DNA of 13,190 bases, taken from positions 1 to 13,190 of the forward strand of contig CATPBV010000245.1 of NCBI GenBank assembly GCA_955652345.1, given 5' to 3'. The DNA comes from an uncultured Solirubrobacteraceae bacterium. Its GTDB lineage: Bacteria; Actinomycetota; Thermoleophilia; Solirubrobacterales; Solirubrobacteraceae. Shown in pieces: positions 6,962 to 13,190 of the stretch (within the stretch, counting starts at the first letter, position 1; every line of letters starts with the position of its first letter). A program made the position numbers and the translations under genes. Under the pieces are notes generated by a model that was given only the letters and a program-made list of their open reading frames with translations, was not told where the DNA came from and did not search any database.

Positions 6962-7716
6962 AGCTGGCGGCGCCGTTCTACCCCTGGCACGAGCACATCG
7001 CGGTTGACCTTCCGGCGGGCCACGCGGTCTTTACGACCCGGCGCGGCGGCTTCTCAGAAGGCCCATACGAGTCGCTCAACCTTGGGCGACTGACGGCTGA
7101 CCGTGCCGAGTGCGTGATACGCAACAGGAAGACGCTCCAGGCGCAGGTCGGCGCTCCGCTTGCCTACATTCGACAGGTCCACGGGACGGGTGTGAGGCGA
7201 GTTGTCGCGTCCCCGGAGCAGCCGAGCGAGGACGCGGACGTTCAGAGCGCCTTCCCCGAGGCTGACGGTCAGGCGACCACGCTCCGCGGGCTCGCTCCGA
7301 TGGTGCTCGCCGCGGACTGCCTGCCAATCGCGATCGGAGGAAGCGGCGCCGTCGCGGTGCTGCACTGCGGCTGGCCGGGTCTGGCCGGAGAGATCCTGGC
7401 CGAGGGCGTTCGGGCGGTGCGGGAGATCGGCGACGATGGCCCACTGATGGCGGCAATCGGGCCGGGTGCCGGGCCCTGCTGTTACGAGGTGGGGGAGGAG
7501 CTGCGCGTTGTTTTCGCTGACTACGGTCCGGGTGTGCGCGTTGGCCGGAACCTCGACCTCAAGGTCATCGCACGAGAGCAGCTCCATCGCGCGGGCGTGA
7601 GCGAGGTTCACGATGTTGGGATATGCACGATCTGCGCCGAGCCGTCGCTGTTCTTCTCCCACCGCCGAGACAAGGGCATCACCGGCCGCCAGGCGGCCCT
7701 CGCGTGGTTGAGCTGA
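6958..7716 (+). CDS. pgeF: Peptidoglycan editing factor PgeF (YfiH/laccase-domain family)
   Basis: 252 residues. Members of this family cleave faulty, L-Ser-containing cell-wall precursors (or purine nucleosides in other members) in the cytoplasm. Metal ligands are His75 (RQVHG), Cys121 (AADCLP) and His136 (LHCGW). The N-terminal FTTRRGGFSEGPYESLNLG block (residues 25-43) and the C-terminal SLFFSHRRD block (230-238) are intact. The usual HAGWRG reads HCGWPG here, replacing a conserved Arg with Pro. The ATG overlaps the preceding stop (ATGA), and the last 13 bases overlap yggS. Position before yggS and sepF is the classic actinobacterial arrangement, normally behind ftsZ, which is not here. 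Confidence 0.93.
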   Translation: MKLAAPFYPWHEHIAVDLPAGHAVFTTRRGGFSEGPYESLNLGRLTADRAECVIRNRKTLQAQVGAPLAYIRQVHGTGVRRVVASPEQPSEDADVQSAFPEADGQATTLRGLAPMVLAADCLPIAIGGSGAVAVLHCGWPGLAGEILAEGVRAVREIGDDGPLMAAIGPGAGPCCYEVGEELRVVFADYGPGVRVGRNLDLKVIAREQLHRAGVSEVHDVGICTICAEPSLFFSHRRDKGITGRQAALAWLS

Positions 7717-8354
7717 TCAGAGATCTCGACGCCGATCGGCTGCGGCGCAACCTCGGGCGCGTCCGGGAGGAGATCGCCGGAACCGGCAGAGCCCCGGACG
7801 AGGTGCAGATCCTCGCGGCGGTCAAGTACGTGCCGATCGAGGAGCTCGAGGTCCTCGTGCAGGCCGGAATCACGCTGCTCGGGGAAAACCGAGCTCAGGA
7901 TCTCGCCGCCAAGACGGGTGCCTACCCGGGGCGCTTCACGTGGGACTTCATCGGACACCTCCAGAGCCGCAAGGTCCGCCAGGTGCTGCCCCACGTCCGT
8001 TACATCCACTCCGTCGCGAGCGATTCGGTCCTCGCCCAGCTGGGGCGCCACGGCTCCTCCGAGACTCAGGTCCTGGTCGAGGTCAACGTGGCCGGCGATC
8101 GCGCGAAGACCGGGATCGCCCCGGCGGATCTGCAGTCGTTCCTGGAGCGTTGTCCGGTCAACGTCGTCGGCCTCATGACAATGCCTCCGCTTGCGCCCAG
8201 TCCAGAGGCCAGCCGGCCCTACTTCGCCGCGCTCAGGGACCTTGCCGACCGTCACCAGCTCCAGGAGCTGTCGATGGGCACGAGCCAGGACTACCTGGTG
8301 GCTGTGGAGGAGGGCGCCACCATCGTCCGGCTTGGAATGACCCTGTATGGGTAG
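7704..8354 (+). CDS. yggS: PLP homeostasis protein YggS/PLPBP
   Basis: 216 residues from GTG 7704, overlapping pgeF by 13 bases; the open frame extends upstream but without family similarity. It is a TIM-barrel PLP-binding protein without enzyme activity that buffers pyridoxal phosphate and affects amino acid balance. The PLP Lys is Lys41 in LAAVKYVP. Other family blocks are GENRAQD, WDFIGHLQSRKVR, GLMTMPPLAP, SMGTSQDY (190-197) and the terminal RLGMTLYG. The canonical SMGMS is SMGTS. It is the last gene before a 58-base gap to sepF. Confidence 0.95.
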   Translation: MVELIRDLDADRLRRNLGRVREEIAGTGRAPDEVQILAAVKYVPIEELEVLVQAGITLLGENRAQDLAAKTGAYPGRFTWDFIGHLQSRKVRQVLPHVRYIHSVASDSVLAQLGRHGSSETQVLVEVNVAGDRAKTGIAPADLQSFLERCPVNVVGLMTMPPLAPSPEASRPYFAALRDLADRHQLQELSMGTSQDYLVAVEEGATIVRLGMTLYG

Positions 8355-8362
8355 CGGAGCGG

Positions 8363-8368
8363 CATAAT
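8363..8368 (+). promoter_or_regulatory. Possible -10 element before sepF
   Basis: CATAAT lies 45-50 bases upstream of the sepF ATG, in the largest gap of the pgeF-yggS-sepF run. No acceptable -35 is found at the right distance. This would give sepF its own start in addition to read-through. Confidence 0.2.
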
Positions 8369-8412
8369 CGTCAGGCAGGGAAATCTCCTACCCCGCGGAA
8401 TTTGATCTGGCA

Positions 8413-8958
8413 ATGGCGATTCGAGACACATGGCACCGGTTCCTGGTCTACTTTGGCCTCGCCGACGACGCAGCGTACGAGGAGGACGTCGAGCCGTACG
8501 CAGCGCCCGAGGTCGGACTCGAGGACGCCTATCGCGAGCGCCCCAACGTCCGTCGGCTCAGCGCGCGCCGCCGCCGCGATGAGTTCGACGACATCTTCGC
8601 CGACGAGTCCCCTGCAGAGCGACGGTCGGCCTCGCTGCGCCCCGTCGGCGGAGGGCGTGGGAACGGGCGCGGCGGAGGCGACGTGCGAGTCCATCTCGTG
8701 GTGCCCAAGAACTTCAACGACGTCCAGGACGTCGCGGACAAGTTCAAGGACTCGATTCCGGTGATCCTCAACCTCCAGGGGACCGACACCGATCTCGCCA
8801 AGCGGCTGATCGACTTCTCGAGCGGGCTCACCTATGCCCTAGACGGGGGAATGCAGCGAATCGCCGACAAGGTCTTCCTGCTGACGCCGCACAACGTCGA
8901 GGTGTCGGCCGAGGAGCGCGCTCGGCTGGTAGAGAAGGGTTTCTTCAATCAGTCGTAG
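8413..8958 (+). CDS. sepF: Cell division protein SepF
   Basis: 181 residues. SepF anchors FtsZ filaments to the membrane. The N-terminus, MAIRDTWHRFLVYFGL, fits the membrane-binding amphipathic helix. A charged linker (17-90) has an Arg-rich patch (RRLSARRRR, 47-55) and a Gly/Arg stretch (79-89). The core SepF domain (about 92-165) shows FNDVQDVADKFK, PVILNLQ, KRLIDFSSGLTYAL and FLLTPHNV. A short tail ends FFNQS. The start ATG has no strong Shine-Dalgarno. Its neighbours are pgeF and yggS upstream, and a glycosyltransferase where yggT often sits. Confidence 0.96.
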   Translation: MAIRDTWHRFLVYFGLADDAAYEEDVEPYAAPEVGLEDAYRERPNVRRLSARRRRDEFDDIFADESPAERRSASLRPVGGGRGNGRGGGDVRVHLVVPKNFNDVQDVADKFKDSIPVILNLQGTDTDLAKRLIDFSSGLTYALDGGMQRIADKVFLLTPHNVEVSAEERARLVEKGFFNQS

Positions 8959-8986
8959 AGCGGCCGGTCCGCGCGAGCTGGCCTGG

Positions 8987-10195
8987 GTGAGGCGCTACGG
9001 CGGCTGGGTTCTGTTCACAGCGCTCCTTGCGGCCTGGGTGTGCGTGTCGATGTTCGTCGTCCACCAACCATTTCATGTCGGGCGCAAGCTGCGCTATTTC
9101 GACCTGCGCGTTTACCGCGGGGCTGCCACGTTGGTCCTGAACGGCGGGCATCTGTACGACGCCAAGCTCTACGGCGGGCTTCATTTCACCTATCCGCCCA
9201 TTGCCGCGCTCGTGTTCACGCCGTTGGCCGTCCTGCCGCTGGCATTGGATGAGGTCCTGGTCACGGCGATCAACGTCGCGGCACTGATCTGGGTGCTCCG
9301 GCTCGCGCTCGGGCTTTACCTGGCGTCGCCGCGTCGTGCCGATAGCCGCCGCGTAGATCCGTGGCCCACGGTCGGGCTTGCGGCCGCGGCCGCGCTGTGG
9401 CTCGAGCCCATCACCACTACGCTCGGCTACGGCCAGATCGACCTGGTGATCGCGGCGCTCATCTTGTTCGATCTGGCCCGACCCGACTCGGCCAGGAGCA
9501 AGGGTGCGGCGATCGGCTTGGCGGCGGGGCTGAAGCTGACGCCGCTGCTGTTCATTCCGTATCTGCTACTTGCCGGACGGCGCCGGGCCGCCGCCGTCGC
9601 GACGTCCGTGTTCGCGGCCACGATCGCGCTTGGCTTCGCGATATTGCCGTCGGACGCCGTGCGGTACTGGGGCGGGGCGTTCCTCGATCCCACGCGCGTC
9701 GGCCGCGTCGCCGACTGGGCAAATCAGTCGCTGCAGGGAGCGATCGAGAGGCTGACGGGAGCGTCCACCGTCGGACCCGCGTGGCTGGTCGCGGTCGCTG
9801 TAGTAGCCGCCGCTGGCCTGGCGGCCGCGGTCCTGGCCAGCCGTCGCGGGGACGAGGCCACCGGATTCGCGCTGTGCGCGGTTACCGCGCTCCTGGCGTC
9901 CCCGATCTCGTGGACCCACCACTGGGCGCTCGCGGTACCGGCGCTGTTCGTTGTGGTGCTCTGGGCATACCAGCGCCGCTCGCGTCTGGGGCTGATCGTG
10001 GCCGCCGGCGCGGCCGCGATCGGGTATGCGTACCTACCGCAGCGGGCGACCAGCCCGCACGAGCTACAGCTGACGGTCGGAGGCCTGATTGCCGCGGACC
10101 CGTACGTGCTGGTCGGCCTGCTCGCGATCGGCGCCGGGTGCGCGGCGCTGTACCGTGGCTTGCATGCTCCACAGGCCACATTCGCGGCGACCTAG
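8987..10195 (+). CDS. GT87-family polyprenol-phosphate mannosyltransferase-like membrane protein (DUF2029)
   Basis: 402 residues, with about nine or ten hydrophobic segments, the first at 8-25. Family traits include FDLRVY (residues 38-43; Asp39 in the position of the GT-C catalytic Asp), the extracellular FTYPPIAAL (67-75), GYGQIDLVIAALIL (147-160), GLKLTPLLFIPYLL (181-194), WANQSLQG (244-251) and SPISWTHHWAL (305-315). Known members add alpha-1,2-mannose or arabinose to lipomannan or arabinan from a polyprenyl-phosphate donor outside the membrane. The donor and acceptor here are unknown. The GTG start has no strong ribosome site and lies 28 bases after sepF. Its function next to sepF suggests envelope work but is inference. 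Confidence 0.85.
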   Translation: MRRYGGWVLFTALLAAWVCVSMFVVHQPFHVGRKLRYFDLRVYRGAATLVLNGGHLYDAKLYGGLHFTYPPIAALVFTPLAVLPLALDEVLVTAINVAALIWVLRLALGLYLASPRRADSRRVDPWPTVGLAAAAALWLEPITTTLGYGQIDLVIAALILFDLARPDSARSKGAAIGLAAGLKLTPLLFIPYLLLAGRRRAAAVATSVFAATIALGFAILPSDAVRYWGGAFLDPTRVGRVADWANQSLQGAIERLTGASTVGPAWLVAVAVVAAAGLAAAVLASRRGDEATGFALCAVTALLASPISWTHHWALAVPALFVVVLWAYQRRSRLGLIVAAGAAAIGYAYLPQRATSPHELQLTVGGLIAADPYVLVGLLAIGAGCAALYRGLHAPQATFAAT

Positions 10196-10258
10196 CGTTC
10201 CCGCGGTTTTACAGGACTCTTCCATTCGACCTCTCGGCCCCCCGGTAGATTTCAGTAC

Positions 10259-11017
10259 ATGCAGATCGGGCTCATCGGCGCCGGCAACATTGCGCGTGCG
10301 CTCGCGAGGGGGTGGGCAGAGCCGGTGCTGTGCACCGACTCGGGCTCGGGTCGGGCGCGGAAGCTCGCTGATGAGGTGGGTGGCGAGGCGGTGGGATCGA
10401 ATGAAGAGCTCGCGGAGCGCGCCGATCTCGTCGTGCTCTGCCACAAGCCCAGCCAGCTCCGGGTGGTCGCGGAGGAGATCGGCGGGCGCGCCAAGGCCGT
10501 GGCGTCGGTGCTCGGCGCCACGCCGGTCGGGGCGCTGCAGATGGCCTATGACTCCACCCCGGTGTTCCGGCTGTTGCCCAACACCGCGGTGGAGGTACGG
10601 CGCGGCGTCATCTGCTACACGCCTGGGCGCGAAGTCCGTCCCCAGCTCGAGCGCGACGTGATCGGCCTGTTCGAACGCGTCGGCGCGGTCGTGACGGTCG
10701 AGGAGCGGCAGCTCGACGCGGCGGCCGCGGTGATGAGCGTCGGACCCGCGTATCAGGCGCTGCTCGCGGAGGCCCAGGTCGACGCCGCGGTGCGCCACGG
10801 GGTTCCGGCCCCTCTCGCGAGCCGGCTCGTCGTGGAGACGATGGCCGGGACGGCTCAGCTGCTCGAGGCTCGCGACTACGACACGCTTGCGGTCCGTCGC
10901 GAGGTGACCTCGCCCGGAGGTTCGACGGCGCGCGGACTGTCGGCGCTCGAACGTGGGGGCGTCCGCGCCGTGTTCCACGATGCGATCGACGCGGTCGTGG
11001 TAGGAGCGCGACGATGA
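10259..11017 (+). CDS. proC: Pyrroline-5-carboxylate reductase ProC
   Basis: 252 residues. Catalyses the last step of proline synthesis using NAD(P)H. The Rossmann motif GAGNIA is at residues 7-12; family motifs FRLLPNTAVEVRRGV (103-117) and TSPGGSTARGLSALE (217-231) are conserved. The central SGSGPAY block reads MSVGPAY (159-165), which may alter the substrate loop. CHKPSQ (61-66) takes the place of the usual VKP-Q. ATG 10259 follows a 63-base gap after the glycosyltransferase; no clear promoter is visible. The TGA at 11015-11017 overlaps the yggT ATG (ATGA). The proC-yggT pairing is common in bacteria. Confidence 0.95.
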   Translation: MQIGLIGAGNIARALARGWAEPVLCTDSGSGRARKLADEVGGEAVGSNEELAERADLVVLCHKPSQLRVVAEEIGGRAKAVASVLGATPVGALQMAYDSTPVFRLLPNTAVEVRRGVICYTPGREVRPQLERDVIGLFERVGAVVTVEERQLDAAAAVMSVGPAYQALLAEAQVDAAVRHGVPAPLASRLVVETMAGTAQLLEARDYDTLAVRREVTSPGGSTARGLSALERGGVRAVFHDAIDAVVVGARR

Positions 11018-11319
11018 CGGTCCTTGCGCTGACGCGCCTCGACATCGCCAACTATGTCGGCGCGCTGTTCTACGTCTACATCCTTCTGATCTTCATCTAC
11101 ATCCTGTCCAACTGGGTGTTCGCGCTCGGCGTCCGGCTCCCGCACTCGCGCTGGTCGGATGCGATCCTGGGCTTCCTGCGCGACGTCAGCGAGCCGTACC
11201 TTCGCCTGTTCCGCAAGCTGATCCCGCCGATCGGAGGGCTCGACCTGACGCCGATGATCGCGATCTTCCTGCTGGTGATCGTCAGCCAGATCATCACGAA
11301 CGCGATCGCCGGAACCTGA
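11014..11319 (+). CDS. yggT: YggT family membrane protein
   Basis: 101 residues with two transmembrane helices (about 15-40 and 78-97) around the family signature DVSEPYLRLFRKLIPP (57-72) and GGLDLTP (74-80). YggT proteins occur beside cell-division and proC genes and have been linked to osmotic stress and membrane organisation; the exact function is unsettled. The start overlaps the proC stop (ATGA). In most actinobacteria divIVA follows yggT; here lspA follows after 20 bases. Confidence 0.92.
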   Translation: MTVLALTRLDIANYVGALFYVYILLIFIYILSNWVFALGVRLPHSRWSDAILGFLRDVSEPYLRLFRKLIPPIGGLDLTPMIAIFLLVIVSQIITNAIAGT

Positions 11320-11339
11320 CCTCGGGTGCCGCTCGATCG

Positions 11340-11825
11340 ATGCTGACCGTGGTGGGCGCGGAGCCGAAAGTCCGTGCCGGCGCGTTTGCACGGGCGGGCA
11401 TGGTGGCGGCGGCCGTCGTGCTCGCGGACAGGGTGACGAAGGGGCTGGTCTCCTCGGGCATCGCTCCGGGTCAGCACCGGAGCTTCCTCCCCGGCGTGCA
11501 GCTCGTGCACGTCCGCAACACCGGCGTTGCGTTCAGCCTCTTCTCGGGAGGCGGCTTACCGGTCCTGATCCTGACCTTGGCGGCGCTGGGGGTGCTGGTC
11601 GGCTACCTCGCCCGCCGGCCTGAGCGCCGGGGACTGTGGGTGCCGACTGGCTTGCTGGTCGGAGGAGCGGTCGGGAACCTGATCGACCGGATCGGCAGCG
11701 GCGCGGTGACGGACTTCATCAAGCTCCCGCTGTGGCCGGCGTTCAACGTCGCGGACATGTCGATCACATTCGGGGTGCTCGCGCTCCTGTGGGTGTTCGA
11801 AGGCCGCCGCGGAGATGGCCGTTAG
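11340..11825 (+). CDS. lspA: Lipoprotein signal peptidase LspA
   Basis: 161 residues, four predicted membrane helices. Aspartyl protease that removes signal peptides from diacylated prolipoproteins. Catalytic Asp pair Asp125 (TDFI) and Asp139 (FNVAD); the other family blocks are Asp30-R-V-T-K, VRNTGVAFSLF (58-68) and LVGGAVGNLIDR (106-117). The site FNVADMSI has Met where Ser or Ala is usual. No strong ribosome site precedes the ATG, so coupling with yggT is uncertain. The final 11 bases overlap the start of the next gene. Confidence 0.95.
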   Translation: MLTVVGAEPKVRAGAFARAGMVAAAVVLADRVTKGLVSSGIAPGQHRSFLPGVQLVHVRNTGVAFSLFSGGGLPVLILTLAALGVLVGYLARRPERRGLWVPTGLLVGGAVGNLIDRIGSGAVTDFIKLPLWPAFNVADMSITFGVLALLWVFEGRRGDGR

Positions 11826-12711
11826 CGAGGTCGTAGTCGGCGATGAAGCGGCCGGGACGCGCCTGGACGTGTTCCTGGCAGGTCCGCTCGGATCGCGCGC
11901 GCGCGCCCAGTCGCTGATCGAAGCCGGCCGCGTGCGGGTCGACGGTCAGGTGCGGCCAAAGCGCCATCTGGTGCGCACTGGCGAGCGCGTCGAGGTCGAG
12001 CACGGGCCACCCGCCGATGCTGGCCAGGTCCGCGAGGTCCCGTACGAGATCGCATACGAGGATGAGCATCTGCTGGTCGTCGACAAGCCCGCGGGGGTGG
12101 TCGTCCACCCTTCCCGGGGCCACTGGACGGGAACACTCGCCCAGGCGCTTGCGGGCCGGGGAGCCGGAGGCGGCGAAGAGGCTTGGCGGGCGGGGATCGT
12201 CCATCGGCTCGACCGCGACACCTCGGGGCTGCTGGTCGTCGCCAAGAGCGACGAGGTGCACCGGGCGCTCAAGGCATTGATCGCCTCGCGTGGCCTGCGC
12301 CGCGAGTACCTCGCTCTGGTCGACGGGCATCCTTCCGCCCGCTCGGGGACGATCGACGCCCCGATCGGGCGCCACCGCCGGGATCGGGTGCTGATGTCGA
12401 TCGACGGCGATCAGCCACGGGAGGCGCGCACGCACTTCGAGATCGAGCGACTGCTGCCGTCGGCGACGCTGCTACGGGTGGTGCTCGAGACCGGCCGGAC
12501 GCATCAGATCCGGGTGCACATGGCTGCGATCGGCCACCCCGTCTGCGGGGACAAGCAGTACGGGGTAGCGGATCGTTTCGGCCTGGGCCGCCAGTTCCTG
12601 CACGCGGCGCGTCTGCGCTTCGAGCACCCCGTCGCCGGCACGCCGGTCGATGTGAGCTCGCCGCTGCCCGCAGACCTCGCTACGGCGCTCGAGCGAGCCG
12701 CCGAAGACTAG
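11815..12711 (+). CDS. rluD: RluA/RluD-family 23S rRNA pseudouridine synthase
   Basis: 298 residues. An N-terminal S4-type RNA-binding domain (about 13-62; TRLDVFLAG and LIEAGRVRVDG) is followed by the RluA catalytic domain. Catalytic Asp133 is in HRLDRDTSGLL (130-140). VVDKPAGVVVHP (88-99), RREYLALVDG (162-171), ETGRTHQIRVHM (225-236) and GHPVCGDKQYG (240-250) are conserved. Family members make pseudouridine in 23S rRNA (RluD: 1911/1915/1917), but RluC-type specificity cannot be excluded. It overlaps lspA by 11 bases, a widespread pairing. The stop at 12709-12711 opens the 354-base gap before rpsB. Confidence 0.9.
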   Translation: MAVSEVVVGDEAAGTRLDVFLAGPLGSRARAQSLIEAGRVRVDGQVRPKRHLVRTGERVEVEHGPPADAGQVREVPYEIAYEDEHLLVVDKPAGVVVHPSRGHWTGTLAQALAGRGAGGGEEAWRAGIVHRLDRDTSGLLVVAKSDEVHRALKALIASRGLRREYLALVDGHPSARSGTIDAPIGRHRRDRVLMSIDGDQPREARTHFEIERLLPSATLLRVVLETGRTHQIRVHMAAIGHPVCGDKQYGVADRFGLGRQFLHAARLRFEHPVAGTPVDVSSPLPADLATALERAAED

Positions 12712-12743
12712 GCGCGCGCTGGCAGCGCGGCGCCCTGGATAAC

Positions 12744-12772
12744 GACGGGGCGGCTGTCCGGGCCGCCCCGTC
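12744..12772 (+). terminator. GC-rich hairpin 1 (probable terminator of the upstream operon)
   Basis: Perfect 11-bp stem, GACGGGGCGGC with GCCGCCCCGTC, around a 7-base loop (TGTCCGG). It starts 33 bases after the preceding stop. There is no U-tract, as is frequent in high-GC actinobacteria. Confidence 0.6.
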
Positions 12773-12783
12773 AGACCACATGC

Positions 12784-12817
12784 CGACGGGGCGGCCCGTC
12801 CGAAGGCCACCCCGTCG
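12784..12817 (+). terminator. GC-rich hairpin 2, near copy of hairpin 1
   Basis: A 13-position stem (12784-12796 with 12805-12817) with one C/A mismatch, and an 8-base loop containing GTCCG, also in the loop of hairpin 1. The left arm repeats CGACGGGGCGGC of 12743-12754 exactly, 41 bases downstream. It is probably a second terminator isolating rpsB, or a regulatory pair. Confidence 0.55.
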
Positions 12818-12921
12818 AACGTGCGAACCGAGCCACCGGAGGTAGGGGAAGGCGGTCTCGGTCCGCCCGGGCGGGTCATCGCCGAGGTAGTGCGGACGAT
12901 GTCCCACCTCTCACAGAACGA

Positions 12922-12948
12922 TTGAGGCAATCGAAACTTGCGTAAACT
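12922..12948 (+). promoter_or_regulatory. Candidate promoter for rpsB
   Basis: TTGAGG (12922-12927) and TAAACT (12943-12948) are separated by 15 bases, shorter than the optimum 17. Both match four of six consensus bases. It lies in the most AT-rich part of the gap and would give a leader of roughly 110 bases. Confidence 0.4.
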
Positions 12949-12971
12949 GAGATCGGCAACAGACCATCCAC

Positions 12972-13012
12972 GATCCCGCGGCGCGGATCGCGCCCTGCCT
13001 CGATCATCGAGG
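12972..13012 (+). promoter_or_regulatory. Structured rpsB leader, two small hairpins
   Basis: GATCC (12972-12976) can pair with GGATC (12985-12989) over an 8-base loop. CCTCGA (12998-13003) can pair with TCGAGG (13007-13012) over a TCA loop. In enterobacteria the rpsB leader is bound by S2 for feedback control; whether this leader is equivalent is unknown. Confidence 0.35.
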
Positions 13013-13055
13013 TTCGCGAGCACCGGCTGCGGGTTGTCATCAACAAGCAAAAAAA

Positions 13056-13060
13056 GGGAG
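13056..13060 (+). promoter_or_regulatory. rpsB: rpsB ribosome binding site
   Basis: GGGAG, five bases before the GTG start, preceded by a run of A (13049-13055). It is one of the strongest Shine-Dalgarno sites in the window and fixes the rpsB start. Confidence 0.75.
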
Positions 13061-13065
13061 TAGCA

Positions 13066-13190
13066 GTGGCTCAAATCGGACTCAAGGAGCTGCTGGAGGC
13101 CGGCGTTCACTTCGGCCACCAGACGCGCCGCTGGAACCCAAAGATGCGCCGCTTCATCTTCGGCGAGCGGGACGGCATCTATCTGATCGA
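13066..13190 (+). CDS. rpsB: 30S ribosomal protein S2, N-terminal fragment
   Basis: The first 41 codons plus two bases are in the window; the gene continues beyond the right edge. From GTG the product reads as VAQIGLKELLEAGVHFGHQTRRWNPKM and so on, the S2 signature (LLEAGVHFGHQT, RWNPKM, IFGERDGIYLID). S2 is assembled late into the small subunit. tsf normally follows rpsB but lies outside this window. Confidence 0.97.
   Translation, partial: MAQIGLKELLEAGVHFGHQTRRWNPKMRRFIFGERDGIYLI

Larger units (their letters stand above)
12712..13065 (+). other. 354-base non-coding stretch between the RluD-type gene and rpsB
   Basis: No credible gene is present: apparent reading frames are GC shadows. 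It holds, in order, two near-identical hairpins, a stretch with ACCGAG (12827-12832) and CTCGGT (12857-12862) able to pair around a GGCGG/CCGCC element, a weak promoter, and a leader with two hairpins before the rpsB ribosome site. Base composition drops around 12900-12960, in line with a promoter. Confidence 0.8.

Noticed and set aside
10196..10258. Promoter before proC (TAGATT with an upstream TTCGAC)
   Set aside because: Spacing and match to consensus are poor; not supported over chance.
10064..10978. 304-residue minus-strand frame over proC
   Set aside because: Antisense to a convincing proC with no motifs.
12816..12829. Second LexA-like site CGAACGTGCGAACC
   Set aside because: The two GAAC half-sites are direct, not inverted, so it does not fit a LexA palindrome.
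12818..12900. Possible riboswitch before rpsB
   Set aside because: Pairable elements exist (ACCGAG with CTCGGT) but I could not match any known riboswitch consensus.
1..13190. CRISPR arrays, tRNA genes, insertion sequences, integrases
   Set aside because: No regularly spaced repeats, cloverleaf-like sequence, transposase or recombinase was recognised on either strand.

Overview
The window is a gene-dense, very high-GC bacterial chromosome segment. Start codons are often GTG or TTG (hisH TTG; hisA, hisF, the lipocalin-like gene, yggS, the GT87 gene and rpsB GTG), and many genes overlap by 4 to 13 bases. Gene content and order (pgeF-yggS-sepF followed by yggT-lspA-RluA family) point to an actinobacterium. 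The missing ftsZ and divIVA neighbours, and the run into rpsB, suggest a deep-branching class such as Thermoleophilia, but that placement is inference only.

Layout. (1) 2-2862, plus strand: a histidine biosynthesis operon, with the hisD 3' end, then hisB, hisH, hisA and hisF. Together HisB and the HisH/HisF synthase complex, with HisA, carry the middle of the pathway and release AICAR to purine synthesis. hisC, hisI and hisE are not in this segment. (2) 2863-3331: a convergent gap, an 82-residue minus-strand protein with two Cys-rich modules and an AT-hook-like linker, and a roughly 50% GC spacer. The spacer carries a sequence matching the Gram-positive LexA (SOS) box. This is the most unusual spot in the window. 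(3) 3332-4642, minus strand: a membrane-anchored PQQ-type beta-propeller protein. (4) 4726-8354, plus strand: a tRNA nucleotidyltransferase/poly(A) polymerase family enzyme, a tocopherol-cyclase/AttH-like protein of unknown role, pgeF and yggS, all tightly packed or overlapping. (5) 8413-12711, plus strand: sepF, a GT87 membrane glycosyltransferase, proC, yggT, lspA and an RluD-type pseudouridine synthase. (6) 12712-13065: a 354-base non-coding stretch with a duplicated GC hairpin (probable terminators), a weak promoter and a structured leader. It leads into rpsB, which runs off the right edge.

Functionally the segment is mostly housekeeping: histidine and proline synthesis, PLP homeostasis, peptidoglycan-fragment quality control (PgeF), Z-ring anchoring (SepF), lipoprotein maturation (LspA), rRNA modification and ribosomal protein S2. 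The accessory or unexplained parts are the small Cys-rich protein with its LexA-like box, the beta-propeller, and the lipocalin-like gene coupled to pgeF. No tRNA, CRISPR array, insertion sequence or integrase was seen.
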